Assembly (NCBI GenBank): GCA_024404315.1
Contig: JAKSQD010000015.1
Span: forward strand, 1-37,692
Direction: 5' to 3'
From: Oscillospiraceae bacterium
Lineage (GTDB): Bacteria; Bacillota; Clostridia; Oscillospirales; Oscillospiraceae
DNA length: 37,692 bases
The position numbers and the translations under genes were made by a program. The notes under the pieces are model-generated. The model saw only the letters and a program-made list of their open reading frames with translations. It was not told where the DNA came from and did not search any database. Below, in pieces: positions 1-7,602 of this stretch (the first letter of the stretch is position 1; each line of letters starts with the position of its first letter).

Positions 1-293
1 ATGACCAAACAAGAACCGCATAATTAACGGGATAGGGAGTAACATACCACATAATTATCAATGCGAATCAAGAGTTGAAATAACGGTTAAAAAGCGCAGC
101 AGCAAAGCGACCAAAGACATGAGTAAAAAGCCCCTTAGTTGAACGAACTTTTGAGGCAACTTGAATATTGGTGTTTGCATTGAGCCAGTTAAAAAAACAT
201 TCATTTTGTGGAATTAATTTCATTTTAAGTTCAGTTCTGATTTTACGTCTGCTGACATAGATTGTCCCAGAAGCAAAATGGGAGGCGGTCAGG
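1..293. other. AT-rich region upstream of spoIIIA
   Basis: This stretch is clearly more AT-rich than the genes that follow and holds no convincing gene. It should contain the spoIIIA promoter, which in Bacillus is sigma-E dependent. The only -10-like candidate I see is CATAGATT at 256-263, six of eight matches to the sigma-E -10, but no good -35 stands at the right distance, so I do not call it as a promoter. A 51-codon minus-strand frame lies at 68-223 and is listed separately. Confidence 0.5.
68..223 (-). CDS. possible 51-aa hypothetical protein
   Basis: Minus-strand frame of 51 codons starting at an ATG at 223, divergent from spoIIIAA. The peptide is rich in Phe, Asn and Ala and basic overall, and contains the stretch THVFGRFAAALFNRYF near its end. 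I do not recognise the family. No clear Shine-Dalgarno precedes the ATG, and the frame stays open upstream into antisense of spoIIIAA. It could be a small real gene, the remnant of a longer one, or chance. Composition differs from spoIIIAA, which argues weakly against it being a mere shadow. Confidence 0.2.
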   Translation of the reverse strand: MKLIPQNECFFNWLNANTNIQVASKVRSTKGLFTHVFGRFAAALFNRYFNS

Positions 294-1184
294 ATGACTC
301 CTTTGGAACAAGCGGCGATTTTTCTTCCGGCCAGACTGCGAAATGCGGTTTTTTCAACCTGCAAAGATGCCGAAGAGCTGCATCTTCGGGTAGGACGTAG
401 CTTCTCTATCACAACCAGAGAGGGCACGGAACGCACGGTCCTTTCTGATGGACAACCCATGACCGTTTCAGCGGACGATCTGCGGAAGGTCGTTGAGCTT
501 GCCACCTGCGCCAGCTATCATGCCGCCGCTCAACGGCTTTGTCAAGGGTTCTTACCTTTAAAGGGCGGCCATCGGTTGGGACTAGCCGGAACCATGTCCG
601 TTCAAAAAGGTGAGATTATCGGCATTCAACATCTTTCCTCCCTCTGTCTCCGCATCGCTCACCCCATTATGGGAATCGGAGAAGCGGTTGGACAATCTGT
701 CTTTGGAGGGGAAATCACCTCCACTCTCCTCCTCTCCCCTCCCGGTTTGGGCAAGACCACCCTTCTGCGAGAGTTGCTTCGGATTGGTTCCCAAACCTAT
801 GGTGTCCGAATTGGCCTGGCGGATGAACGAGGGGAGGTTGCCGCACTTTGGAACGGCGTTCCTCAAATGGACGTTGGTCCAACCACCGATGTTTTGGACG
901 GATGCCCCAAGGCGGAAGGATTGCTTTTGCTGCTTCGAAGCATGTCTCCCCAACTACTGGCGGTGGATGAAATTACCGCTGCGGAGGACATCACAGCTTT
1001 GAGCATGGCGGCAAACTGCGGCGTTCCGCTTCTAGCAACTGCCCACGGAAAAAGCATGGAAGAATTACGTCACCGGCCTCTCTATTGCCGCTTGTTGGAG
1101 GAAAATTTGTTTCGTCAGGTGGTGCTCATCCAGCGCAAGAGCGGACAACGGCACTATTGTGTGGAGGAAATCCATCTTGCGTAA
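294..1184 (+). CDS. spoIIIAA: stage III sporulation protein AA (ATPase)
   Basis: Cytoplasmic ATPase of the SpoIIIA-SpoIIQ channel that connects mother cell and forespore. It is related to the hexameric ATPases of type II and IV secretion systems. The 296-aa protein has a Walker A motif SPPGLGKT at about residues 148-155 and a Walker B LLAVDEI at about 221-227, followed by the conserved LATAHG segment. The ATG at 294 is preceded by GGGAGG at 280-285. It is the first of eight genes in canonical order, and its 3' end overlaps spoIIIAB. In the known pathway the operon is expressed in the mother cell under sigma-E. Confidence 0.95.
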   Translation: MTPLEQAAIFLPARLRNAVFSTCKDAEELHLRVGRSFSITTREGTERTVLSDGQPMTVSADDLRKVVELATCASYHAAAQRLCQGFLPLKGGHRLGLAGTMSVQKGEIIGIQHLSSLCLRIAHPIMGIGEAVGQSVFGGEITSTLLLSPPGLGKTTLLRELLRIGSQTYGVRIGLADERGEVAALWNGVPQMDVGPTTDVLDGCPKAEGLLLLLRSMSPQLLAVDEITAAEDITALSMAANCGVPLLATAHGKSMEELRHRPLYCRLLEENLFRQVVLIQRKSGQRHYCVEEIHLA

Positions 1185-1677
1185 GGTATTGGGCGCTATT
1201 TTGTTGTTGAGCGGCTTTCTGTTTCCCGCTGTGGTTCATATTCGGGAGCGGAAGCGACAGCTCCAATTTCTGGAAGAGGTTGCTCTGTCGCTGGAAGCAC
1301 TTCGCCGACATCTGATGCTCAACGGCTGCACGATGGAGGTGCTGCTGGAGGAAGCAGAAAACGCTTCCAGTGGGGTCTTGCAAGCCTTTTATCACTCCAT
1401 TCAGCTGGACAGGCTGGACGAACAATCCTTCCAAGTTCAATGGAAAAACGCTTGCAAACAACTGCCGTTAGAAGGTGAAACAGAGCGGCTTTTCCTCCAA
1501 TTGGGTCAGATTTTGGGGCAATATGATTTGGAGGAGCAATGCAATAGCCTGCACAGCGTGGCATTGAGATTCCACGACATATCCCAGCGGGAAGGAGAAC
1601 AATTTCCCCAAGAGCAAAAGCTGTGGCTGACCCTCTCCGCTTCCGCCGGAATGCTGGCTGTTATTTTACTTCTCTGA
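1177..1677 (+). CDS. spoIIIAB: stage III sporulation protein AB
   Basis: Small membrane-associated protein of the SpoIIIA complex, resembling GspF-type inner-membrane proteins of type II secretion. It has an N-terminal hydrophobic segment (VLGAILLLSGFLFP) and a C-terminal hydrophobic tail (LAVILLL). I choose the TTG at 1177 because a perfect GGAGG (1163-1167) lies 9 nt before it and the resulting N-terminus MRKVLGAILL matches the family. A GTG at 1159 in the same frame would place this Shine-Dalgarno inside the gene, giving 172 rather than 166 aa. It overlaps the end of spoIIIAA by 8 nt, so translation is probably coupled. Confidence 0.92.
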   Translation: MRKVLGAILLLSGFLFPAVVHIRERKRQLQFLEEVALSLEALRRHLMLNGCTMEVLLEEAENASSGVLQAFYHSIQLDRLDEQSFQVQWKNACKQLPLEGETERLFLQLGQILGQYDLEEQCNSLHSVALRFHDISQREGEQFPQEQKLWLTLSASAGMLAVILLL

Positions 1678-1696
1678 AGCAGGAAGGAAGAAGGAA

Positions 1697-1894
1697 ATGG
1701 ATGTAGATCTGATTTTCAAAATTGCGGCCATTGGCATTCTGGTTTCCGTGTTGAATCAGGTGCTGACCCGCTCAGGCCGAGAGGAACAGGCAACCATGGT
1801 AACGCTGGCGGGTTTGGTGGTGGTGTTGATGGTGGTGGTACAGCAGATCAGCGACCTGTTCGAACTGGTGAAAACCCTGTTCAATCTGGGATGA
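1697..1894 (+). CDS. spoIIIAC: stage III sporulation protein AC
   Basis: A 65-aa, two-helix membrane protein of the SpoIIIA channel. The hydrophobic segments lie around residues 6-23 and 33-50, separated by a short polar loop (LTRSGREEQ). Size and order match the family. A purine-rich Shine-Dalgarno (AGGAAGAAGGAA) precedes the ATG. The stop overlaps the start of spoIIIAD as ATGA, so the two are almost certainly translationally coupled; in the known complex AC and AD resemble each other. Confidence 0.95.
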   Translation: MDVDLIFKIAAIGILVSVLNQVLTRSGREEQATMVTLAGLVVVLMVVVQQISDLFELVKTLFNLG

Positions 1895-2277
1895 GCACCA
1901 TTTTTCAACTGGCGGCCTGTGCCGCAGTGGGGGCGGTTTGTTATGTAACGTTGCGGAAACAAAGCGGGGAAATCGCTGTGCTGCTGGGCATTGCTGTTTG
2001 CATGGTGCTTGTGCTTGGCATTGGAAATGGCCTGAGCACTTTGCTGAACCTGCTGCAAACGCTGGCCAAAACCGCCCAAATGGAAAACGCCCTGTTGGAA
2101 CCGTTATTGAAAACGGTGGGCATTGCGTTGATAACAGGAATTTCCGCCCAAGTGTGCCGAGATGCCGGTGCCGGAAGCATCGGTATGGTGATGGAACTAT
2201 GCGGCAGTTTCTGCGCCCTGTACGCTTCCTTACCTTTGGTGGAAACCGTTCTCTCTCTGATTCAGGAAGTCATATAA
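1891..2277 (+). CDS. spoIIIAD: stage III sporulation protein AD
   Basis: A 128-aa polytopic membrane protein of the SpoIIIA channel, with four hydrophobic stretches and the family's typical length. It begins inside the spoIIIAC stop codon (ATGA overlap) and ends 2 nt before spoIIIAE. It has no soluble domain. A long alternative frame runs across this gene, but that is just the upstream extension of the spoIIIAE frame. Confidence 0.95.
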   Translation: MSTIFQLAACAAVGAVCYVTLRKQSGEIAVLLGIAVCMVLVLGIGNGLSTLLNLLQTLAKTAQMENALLEPLLKTVGIALITGISAQVCRDAGAGSIGMVMELCGSFCALYASLPLVETVLSLIQEVI

Positions 2278-2279
2278 CC

Positions 2280-3410
2280 ATGCGGAGTGTCAAAAATGGA
2301 ACGAAAAAACGGCTGGTAAGGATAGAGCGTCTTCTGATTGGTATTTTTTTGCTGTTGGTCATGGTTTTGCCTTGCTTTGCCTCGGACATCATGGCCGCAC
2401 AATGGGAAAGCATCGACACCAGCGCTTTGGAAGAAGCTGCCAAAGCCTCCGGCATCAAAGAGTCACTGAACGCTTCCTTTGATTTTCACGAGGCGCTGCA
2501 CAACGTTGGGAGCAAGGCAGCCGACACGCTGCAAAACGCAGTACGAAAGTCGGTAGGCAGCGGTGGAGTGTTGCTCCTGGTGGTGCTGTTCAGCGAACTG
2601 GCTGGGACGGTCAGCGAAACCACTGGTGCAACATCAAGCGCCGCAGGCATGATTGGCGTGGTGGCTGTTACTGCGGTATCTGTGGCCGACGTTTCCTCTC
2701 TCATGGGATTGGGACGAGCCGCAGTGGATCAGATTGACAGCTTTTCTACCCTGCTCATTCCGGTAGTAACGGCCTGTAGCGCCGCCAGTGGTTCGGTAAC
2801 GGGAAGCGCCGCCCGTCAGGTGGCTGTGGTGTTTTTCTCGGATTTACTGATTCGTCTGATTGACCGTGTGCTGATTCCCTTTGTCTACCTTTATACCGGT
2901 GCGTGCGTGGCTTCCGCCGCTGTGGAAAATCAAGGGATTGCGGAGTTGGCCAGGCTGCTGAAATGGGCTGTGACCACTGTACTGACCACGTTGCTGCTGG
3001 CTTTTACTGGCTATCTCTCTCTCTCCAGTGCCGCAGCAGCGGGCGCTGACGCTGTGACCATCCGCTTAACCCGAACGGTCATTTCTAACATGGTTCCGGT
3101 GGTGGGCGGCATCCTCTCAGGAGCTACAGAAACGGTGCTGTCCGGCGTGGCCGTTCTGCGAAACATCGTGGGAACCTTTGGTGTGGTGGCGGTGCTTGGC
3201 TTCTGCGTCTCTCCGTTTCTTCGGCTGGGCATCCAATATTTGGTTTATCGGGTGGTGGCGGTTCTGGCTTCGGTTGTCAGCCGGGGAAGCGTGCCGAAGC
3301 TCATCAATGACATTGCCGGAGCCTTTGGACTGGTGCTGGGTATGACAGGAACCGCCGCTCTGCTGGTAATGCTCGCTATCTTTGGCACATTGGCGGTAGC
3401 GGTGGGATAG
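2280..3410 (+). CDS. spoIIIAE: stage III sporulation protein AE
   Basis: Multi-pass membrane protein of the SpoIIIA channel, about 376 aa (Bacillus SpoIIIAE is near 400). An N-terminal hydrophobic segment (about residues 18-36, LLIGIFLLLVMVLP) looks like a signal peptide or anchor. A short extracytoplasmic helix region (about 45-80) follows, then six to eight membrane helices with the small-residue-rich character of the family. The frame is open for another 340 nt upstream through spoIIIAD; I set the start at ATG 2280, 2 nt after the spoIIIAD stop, with AGGAAG about 11 nt upstream, because this N-terminus fits the family. Confidence 0.93.
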   Translation: MRSVKNGTKKRLVRIERLLIGIFLLLVMVLPCFASDIMAAQWESIDTSALEEAAKASGIKESLNASFDFHEALHNVGSKAADTLQNAVRKSVGSGGVLLLVVLFSELAGTVSETTGATSSAAGMIGVVAVTAVSVADVSSLMGLGRAAVDQIDSFSTLLIPVVTACSAASGSVTGSAARQVAVVFFSDLLIRLIDRVLIPFVYLYTGACVASAAVENQGIAELARLLKWAVTTVLTTLLLAFTGYLSLSSAAAAGADAVTIRLTRTVISNMVPVVGGILSGATETVLSGVAVLRNIVGTFGVVAVLGFCVSPFLRLGIQYLVYRVVAVLASVVSRGSVPKLINDIAGAFGLVLGMTGTAALLVMLAIFGTLAVAVG

Positions 3411-3421
3411 GAGGGAATGCA

Positions 3422-3916
3422 ATGGAATCCTTACAGCATTATCTGATATCGTTGACCGCTGTTTCCCTGCTGATTGCCCTCTGTCAAGCTGCCATGCCCA
3501 GCGGGACAGTGAAACGGGTGAGCTGCTTCACCTGTTCCCTGCTCCTGTTTGTGGTAGTGGTGCGTCCGGTGCTGAGAACGGACTTTAACCTCTTGTTCAG
3601 CCGTTGGGAAAGCGCTTATGCGGCGCTGGCTGTCCACGACGAGCGGTTGGAATCCACCAACTATTCCGTCACAGAACAGCTCATAGCCCGGGAAACGGGC
3701 GCATATATTGAGAGCAAAGCGGACAGCGACGGCATCTCCTGTGAAGTAACCATCCATTGCCGAGAGGAAAACGGGCTTCCTTTGCCTGACCGAGCGGATG
3801 TGTCCGGCACGCTGGACAGCGGAGCGCAAAGCATTCTGACGGCTCTGATTCAAAAGGAGCTTGGCATCCCAAGTGAGCGCATCCAATTCACGCAAGAGAA
3901 AGGAGGGAGTCCATGA
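3422..3916 (+). CDS. spoIIIAF: stage III sporulation protein AF
   Basis: Bitopic or two-pass membrane protein of the SpoIIIA complex, 164 aa. Two hydrophobic segments lie at about residues 8-24 and 33-50, followed by a soluble domain ending in the conserved LIQKELGIPSERIQF region. It starts after GGAGGG and overlaps spoIIIAG by ATGA. In known complexes the C-terminal domain resembles ring-building motifs and lies on the intermembrane side. Confidence 0.92.
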   Translation: MESLQHYLISLTAVSLLIALCQAAMPSGTVKRVSCFTCSLLLFVVVVRPVLRTDFNLLFSRWESAYAALAVHDERLESTNYSVTEQLIARETGAYIESKADSDGISCEVTIHCREENGLPLPDRADVSGTLDSGAQSILTALIQKELGIPSERIQFTQEKGGSP

Positions 3917-4431
3917 ATCAGTCCTTTGACGGTCAAAAAGTATGGAATGCCCTGCAAAAATATCGCTATGCTCTGTTGGTGCTGCTGGTTGGTGCGGTTC
4001 TGCTGATGTGGCCCGCCGGAAAAGAGCAAAGGACAGCGCCCATGACCGCTCCTTCTTCGTTGGAGAGCGATTCCTTTGATCTTTCCGAGCTGGAAAAACG
4101 GATGGCGCAAACTCTTTCTTCCATTCAAGGCGTGGGACGGGCCGAGGTGGTACTGACTTTACAGTCAGGAAGCCGCAAGGTTCTGGCGGAAGACACCGAC
4201 GTGCAGCAGGATTCCGCTCGAAACTCCACGCTGATTCTCAGCACCGGTTCTGGAACCGAGAGCACCGTTACCACACAGGTTCTCTATCCTGTGTTTCAAG
4301 GCGCACTGGTGGTCTGCGACGGAGGCGGCAACGCCCGAGTGCGGCTGGAAGTGCTGCGGGCGGTGGAAGCCCTCACCGGCCTGAAGGCGGATCATATTTC
4401 CGTTTCGGAAAGGCAGGGTGACAGCAAGTGA
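3913..4431 (+). CDS. spoIIIAG: stage III sporulation protein AG
   Basis: Bitopic membrane protein whose extracellular ring-building domain forms a large ring in the channel of Bacillus. The 172-aa protein has one membrane segment at about residues 18-35 (ALLVLLVGAVLLMWP), then a linker and a domain containing the family's IQGVGRAEVVLTL and YPVFQGALVVCDG segments. It starts in an ATGA overlap with spoIIIAF. Its C-terminus ends with ISVSERQ, as in relatives. Confidence 0.94.
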   Translation: MNQSFDGQKVWNALQKYRYALLVLLVGAVLLMWPAGKEQRTAPMTAPSSLESDSFDLSELEKRMAQTLSSIQGVGRAEVVLTLQSGSRKVLAEDTDVQQDSARNSTLILSTGSGTESTVTTQVLYPVFQGALVVCDGGGNARVRLEVLRAVEALTGLKADHISVSERQGDSK

Positions 4432-4472
4432 TCGTTGTTTTTATCCCGAAAAAGGCAAAAGGAGGAATCTTG

Positions 4473-5132
4473 ATGAACCTTTGGAAACGAAACGCCGTGG
4501 TAGCCGCAATTGTGCTGTTTGTCTGTGCAGCGGTCTATCTAAACTGGTCTTACAGTCAGAGCGAGTCGGCCAGCAATTTGGCTCTCCCCACTGGAAAAAC
4601 GCTGGGTCAAGCAGAGCTGGTCAGCTCAGACACCAAAATTCTTCTCACCGACACCGCCGACAAGAAAAACGGCGAGGCATCCGATTCTCTGGCGGAGGAT
4701 GCCCTTTCGGAAGAAGAAGCCGGTTTTGCTCAGGACGCATTGGGTGAGGAGGAATTGTCCCAGACCTCCGCTGAGGATGGGTATTTCGCAGCCGCTCGCC
4801 TCAACCGGGAAGAAGCCCGTTGCAGTGCGCTTTCCATCCTACAGGAAACCGTGAACGATCCCGATGCCGCAGCGGAAGCGGTAAGCGCCGCCTCTGACAG
4901 CATCACCGCCATGGCTTCCGCCACGTTGCAGGAATCGGAAATTGAAAGTCTCATCACCGCCAAGGGCTACACCGACTGCGTGGCCTTTGTGGGAGACAAC
5001 AGCGTCAGCGTTGTGGTGGCCTGCTCAGAAGGCGAGCTGCAAGCGGCGGACGTGGCTCGGGTGACGGATATTGTGTGTGGAGAAACCAGCTTTCCCGCCA
5101 GCAGCGTTAAAGTCATCCAGGCAGAAGGATAA
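4473..5132 (+). CDS. spoIIIAH: stage III sporulation protein AH
   Basis: Bitopic mother-cell membrane protein that in Bacillus binds forespore SpoIIQ to form the intercompartment channel; its C-terminal domain resembles the ring-building motif of type III secretion proteins (YscJ/FliF). The 219-aa product has one membrane helix at about residues 7-23, an acidic linker, and the C-terminal domain (CSALSILQETVNDP onward). The start is the ATG at 4473, 6 nt after GGAGGA. The frame extends upstream to 4428 but that extension carries the Shine-Dalgarno. Length matches the Bacillus protein (about 218 aa). Last gene of the operon. Confidence 0.94.
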   Translation: MNLWKRNAVVAAIVLFVCAAVYLNWSYSQSESASNLALPTGKTLGQAELVSSDTKILLTDTADKKNGEASDSLAEDALSEEEAGFAQDALGEEELSQTSAEDGYFAAARLNREEARCSALSILQETVNDPDAAAEAVSAASDSITAMASATLQESEIESLITAKGYTDCVAFVGDNSVSVVVACSEGELQAADVARVTDIVCGETSFPASSVKVIQAEG

Positions 5133-5140
5133 ACAGCAGC

Positions 5141-5180
5141 AAGGAGCAGAACGGGTACTCACTCGCTCTGCTCCTTTTTA
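5141..5180 (+). terminator. spoIIIA operon terminator
   Basis: Perfect 10-bp stem AAGGAGCAGA (5141-5150) with TCTGCTCCTT (5167-5176), loop of 16 nt, then a T-run. It sits 8 nt after the spoIIIAH stop. This is a typical intrinsic terminator and also separates the operon from the convergent LysR gene. Confidence 0.9.
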
Positions 5181-5201
5181 AATTCTATCTGCAAAGAAGG
5201 G

Positions 5202-6083
5202 TCATTTGAGCATCTCGACAAAGGCATGAGCCGCCACGCTCAGAGGTTTTCGAAGGTCTTGCACCAAAACCACGCTCCTCTGCGGAATGGGTTCGGTTAA
5301 AGGAATCTCAAACACCTCTCCTCGATGGAGCGCATCGCAGGCCATCGCATCAGGCACAAAACCCAACCCCAAATCATAGCGAACCAAGGGTAAAATCTGG
5401 TCAACGGTGGCGACTTCGGTATCCGGTTCTAGCATCATACCGTTACTGAGGAAAAATTCATGGTAAAAGCGGTGGGTCATGGTGTCTTTGCTCAACATAA
5501 TAAGGGGAAATGGCTTGAGCTCCGCCAGGTGATGCCGCTGACCGGCCAAAACCTGAAAGCCGCTGCCTCCAATCAGGATTTCCCGAAAGGGCATGAGAAC
5601 CGTTTGCTTCATATGCTTTTCGCAGCGTGTGGGCGTAGTAACCACGGCCAGGTCTACGGTTCCCTGTTCCAAAGCGGCAAGAGCCTGCGGCGTGGAATGG
5701 TTGCTGATGCGCAGGCGAATATCCGGGAACCGCTGATGAAAGGCTCGTAGCTTGTCCAACAGGAAGATATTCAGCGCCGTTTCGCTGGCACCAATGGAAA
5801 TCATGCCACGGGTTAAATTTTTTCGGCTGTCCAGCTCCGCTTCTGCTTCCATGATTTGCTCTTGCGCAATCTTGATGTGAGAAAAGAGCTGTTCTCCCTC
5901 GGGAGTCAGCATCACTCCACGGTTGGAACGAAAAAACAGCTTGCATCCCAGCTCATTTTCGAGGTTGTTCATGGAGCGGGTGATATTGGGCTGACTGTTC
6001 ATCAAGGCCGCCGCCGCTCTGGTAAAGCTGCGGTAGCAAGCCACATAGTAAAAGATACGGTAATAATCATAAGATGGGGACAT
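5202..6083 (-). CDS. LysR-family transcriptional regulator
   Basis: Cytoplasmic DNA-binding regulator of about 293 aa with an N-terminal winged helix-turn-helix (YRIFYYVACYRSFTRAAAAL, then SQPNITRSMNNLE as the recognition helix) and a C-terminal periplasmic-binding-like effector domain starting near residue 90. Length is standard for the family. The chosen ATG at 6083 has GAGG 9 nt upstream; an in-frame GTG at 6089 is only 3 nt from it. It is divergent from the MATE exporter, and an 8-bp inverted repeat lies between them, so it probably regulates that exporter and itself. The effector cannot be read from sequence. Confidence 0.9.
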   Translation of the reverse strand: MSPSYDYYRIFYYVACYRSFTRAAAALMNSQPNITRSMNNLENELGCKLFFRSNRGVMLTPEGEQLFSHIKIAQEQIMEAEAELDSRKNLTRGMISIGASETALNIFLLDKLRAFHQRFPDIRLRISNHSTPQALAALEQGTVDLAVVTTPTRCEKHMKQTVLMPFREILIGGSGFQVLAGQRHHLAELKPFPLIMLSKDTMTHRFYHEFFLSNGMMLEPDTEVATVDQILPLVRYDLGLGFVPDAMACDALHRGEVFEIPLTEPIPQRSVVLVQDLRKPLSVAAHAFVEMLK

Positions 6084-6118
6084 CTTCACACGCCTCTTTT
6101 CCGGTTCTGATATTTGTT

Positions 6119-6141
6119 TTTGATATGGGAGCTATATCAAA
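6119..6141. promoter_or_regulatory. inverted repeat, likely LysR operator
   Basis: Perfect palindrome TTTGATAT (6119-6126) and ATATCAAA (6134-6141) around a 7-nt spacer. LysR-type operators are interrupted dyads containing T-N11-A, which this fits. It ends 7 nt before the -35 of the MATE promoter, a usual activator or repressor position, and lies 36 nt from the LysR start codon. Function is inferred from architecture. Confidence 0.6.
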
Positions 6142-6148
6142 GATACCT

Positions 6149-6176
6149 TTTACAGATTGCTTTTCTGTAGTATAAT
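6149..6176 (+). promoter_or_regulatory. promoter of the MATE exporter gene
   Basis: TTTACA (6149-6154), 16-nt spacer, TATAAT (6171-6176). The -10 is perfect and the -35 close to consensus for the main sigma factor. The start codon lies 50 nt downstream. Confidence 0.65.
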
Positions 6177-6226
6177 ACCTTTTGGCTGAAAAGCCAAGTC
6201 AGAAAAAGCACAAAGGAGGCTTTCTT

Positions 6227-7594
6227 ATGAACAAAGATTTGACCATCGGCAAGCCAGAAACGGTACTATGGCGATTTTGTCTTCCGCTATTTGGCAGCAT
6301 TATTTTTCAGCAGCTGTATAACCTGGCGGATAGCTTGGTTGCAGGCAAATTTGCTGGTGAGAATGCGTTGGCCGCTGTGGGCAACAGTTATGAAATCACG
6401 TTGATTTACATTGCCTTTGCTTTTGGATGTAACATGGGCTGTTCTGTGATTGTGTCGAGCTTCTTCGGAGCTAAGGAATACAGCAAGATGAAAACCGCTG
6501 TTTCCACCACGATGATTGCAAGCGGCATTCTTTGCGGAACGCTGATGGTGTTGGGACTGGCGCTGGGAGAGGTTTTGCTGGCACTGATTCACACTCCAGC
6601 GGCGATCATGAGGGATTCTCTCCAGTATCTGAACATTTATACGCTGGGACTTCCCTTTCTGTTTTTTTATAACGTCTCAACAGGTATTTTCTCCGGTCTG
6701 GGAGATTCCAAGACTCCGTTCGCCTTTCTCGCCTTCTCTTCTACCGCTAACATTGCGGTGGATGTGCTGTTTGTCACTGTGTTTCAAATGGGAGTGGCGG
6801 GCGTAGCATGGGCAACCTTTTTGTGTCAGGGAGTTAGCTGCCTTTTGGCTTTGGCGGTGATTGATCGGCGTTTGAAGGCGGTGCAGACAGAAGAAAAACC
6901 CAAACTTTTCTCCTTCCCCATTCTGGCGCAGATTGCCCGCATCGCCATCCCCAGCATGTTGCAGCAGAGCTTCATTTCGGTGGGCAATATCCTGCTGCAA
7001 AGCGTCATTAACACCTTTGGCCCCAGCGTGATTGCCGGTTATGCGGCCTCCGTAAAGCTGAATAATCTGGTTATCACCTCGTTTACCACCATTGGCAACG
7101 GTATTTCCAACTACACCGCCCAAAACCTGGGTGCTCAGAAGCTAGACCGCATCCCATCGGGATGGAAAGCGGGACTGAAACTGGTGTGGATGCTGAGTGT
7201 GCCGCTGACGCTGATGTATTTCTTCGCCGGGCGCTGGCTGATGATTCCATTCATGGAGCATCCCGACGGCTTGGCGATGGAAACCGGTATTCTCTACCTC
7301 CGCATCCTCTCCCCCTTCTATTGGGTGGTTTCCGCCAAGCTGGTGACGGACGGCATTCTGCGAGGAAGTGGCATGATGAATCAGTTTATGACGGCCACCT
7401 TTACCGATTTGGTGTTGCGTGTCGGATTAGCGGTCTGTTTATCCAGAACGCTGCTGGGCTGCACGGGCATTTGGTGCGCTTGGCCCATCGGCTGGTCCAT
7501 TGCCACCGTCATGAGCGGATGGTTTTATCTGCACGGACCGTGGTTTGACAAAAAAAGTTCCCACCAGATTGAGGTGGGATGGGCTTCAAAGTGA
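6227..7594 (+). CDS. MATE family efflux transporter
   Basis: Integral membrane antiporter of the multidrug and toxin extrusion family, driven by H+ or Na+. The 455-aa protein has about twelve hydrophobic segments and family hallmarks: PLFGSIIFQQLYNLADSLVAGKFAGENALAAVG at the start, and the repeat at mid-protein (IPSMLQQSFISVGNILLQ). The start is ATG 6227 with AAAGGAGG 8 nt upstream; a longer frame from 6182 would place this site inside the gene. Divergent from a LysR regulator. The substrate is unknown. Its last 45 nt contain a hairpin that acts on the other strand (see terminator 7550-7578). Confidence 0.92.
   Translation: MNKDLTIGKPETVLWRFCLPLFGSIIFQQLYNLADSLVAGKFAGENALAAVGNSYEITLIYIAFAFGCNMGCSVIVSSFFGAKEYSKMKTAVSTTMIASGILCGTLMVLGLALGEVLLALIHTPAAIMRDSLQYLNIYTLGLPFLFFYNVSTGIFSGLGDSKTPFAFLAFSSTANIAVDVLFVTVFQMGVAGVAWATFLCQGVSCLLALAVIDRRLKAVQTEEKPKLFSFPILAQIARIAIPSMLQQSFISVGNILLQSVINTFGPSVIAGYAASVKLNNLVITSFTTIGNGISNYTAQNLGAQKLDRIPSGWKAGLKLVWMLSVPLTLMYFFAGRWLMIPFMEHPDGLAMETGILYLRILSPFYWVVSAKLVTDGILRGSGMMNQFMTATFTDLVLRVGLAVCLSRTLLGCTGIWCAWPIGWSIATVMSGWFYLHGPWFDKKSSHQIEVGWASK
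7550..7578 (-). terminator. clpC terminator inside the MATE gene end
   Basis: Read on the minus strand, CCCACC (7578-7573), 7-nt loop, GGTGGG (7565-7560), then AAC and a run of seven T (7556-7550). It begins 25 nt after the clpC stop and lies within the last codons of the convergent MATE gene. The stem is only 6 bp but GC-rich. Confidence 0.55.
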
Positions 7595-7602
7595 TTGTGT
7601 GG

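Noticed and set aside
256-263. Sigma-E -10-like CATAGATT before spoIIIAA
   Set aside because: No acceptable -35 at the right spacing; kept only as a note although a sigma-E promoter is expected here.
1938-2279. N-terminal extension of the spoIIIAE frame across spoIIIAD
   Set aside because: It overlaps the whole spoIIIAD gene in another frame and has no family resemblance; the start at 2280 gives the expected length.
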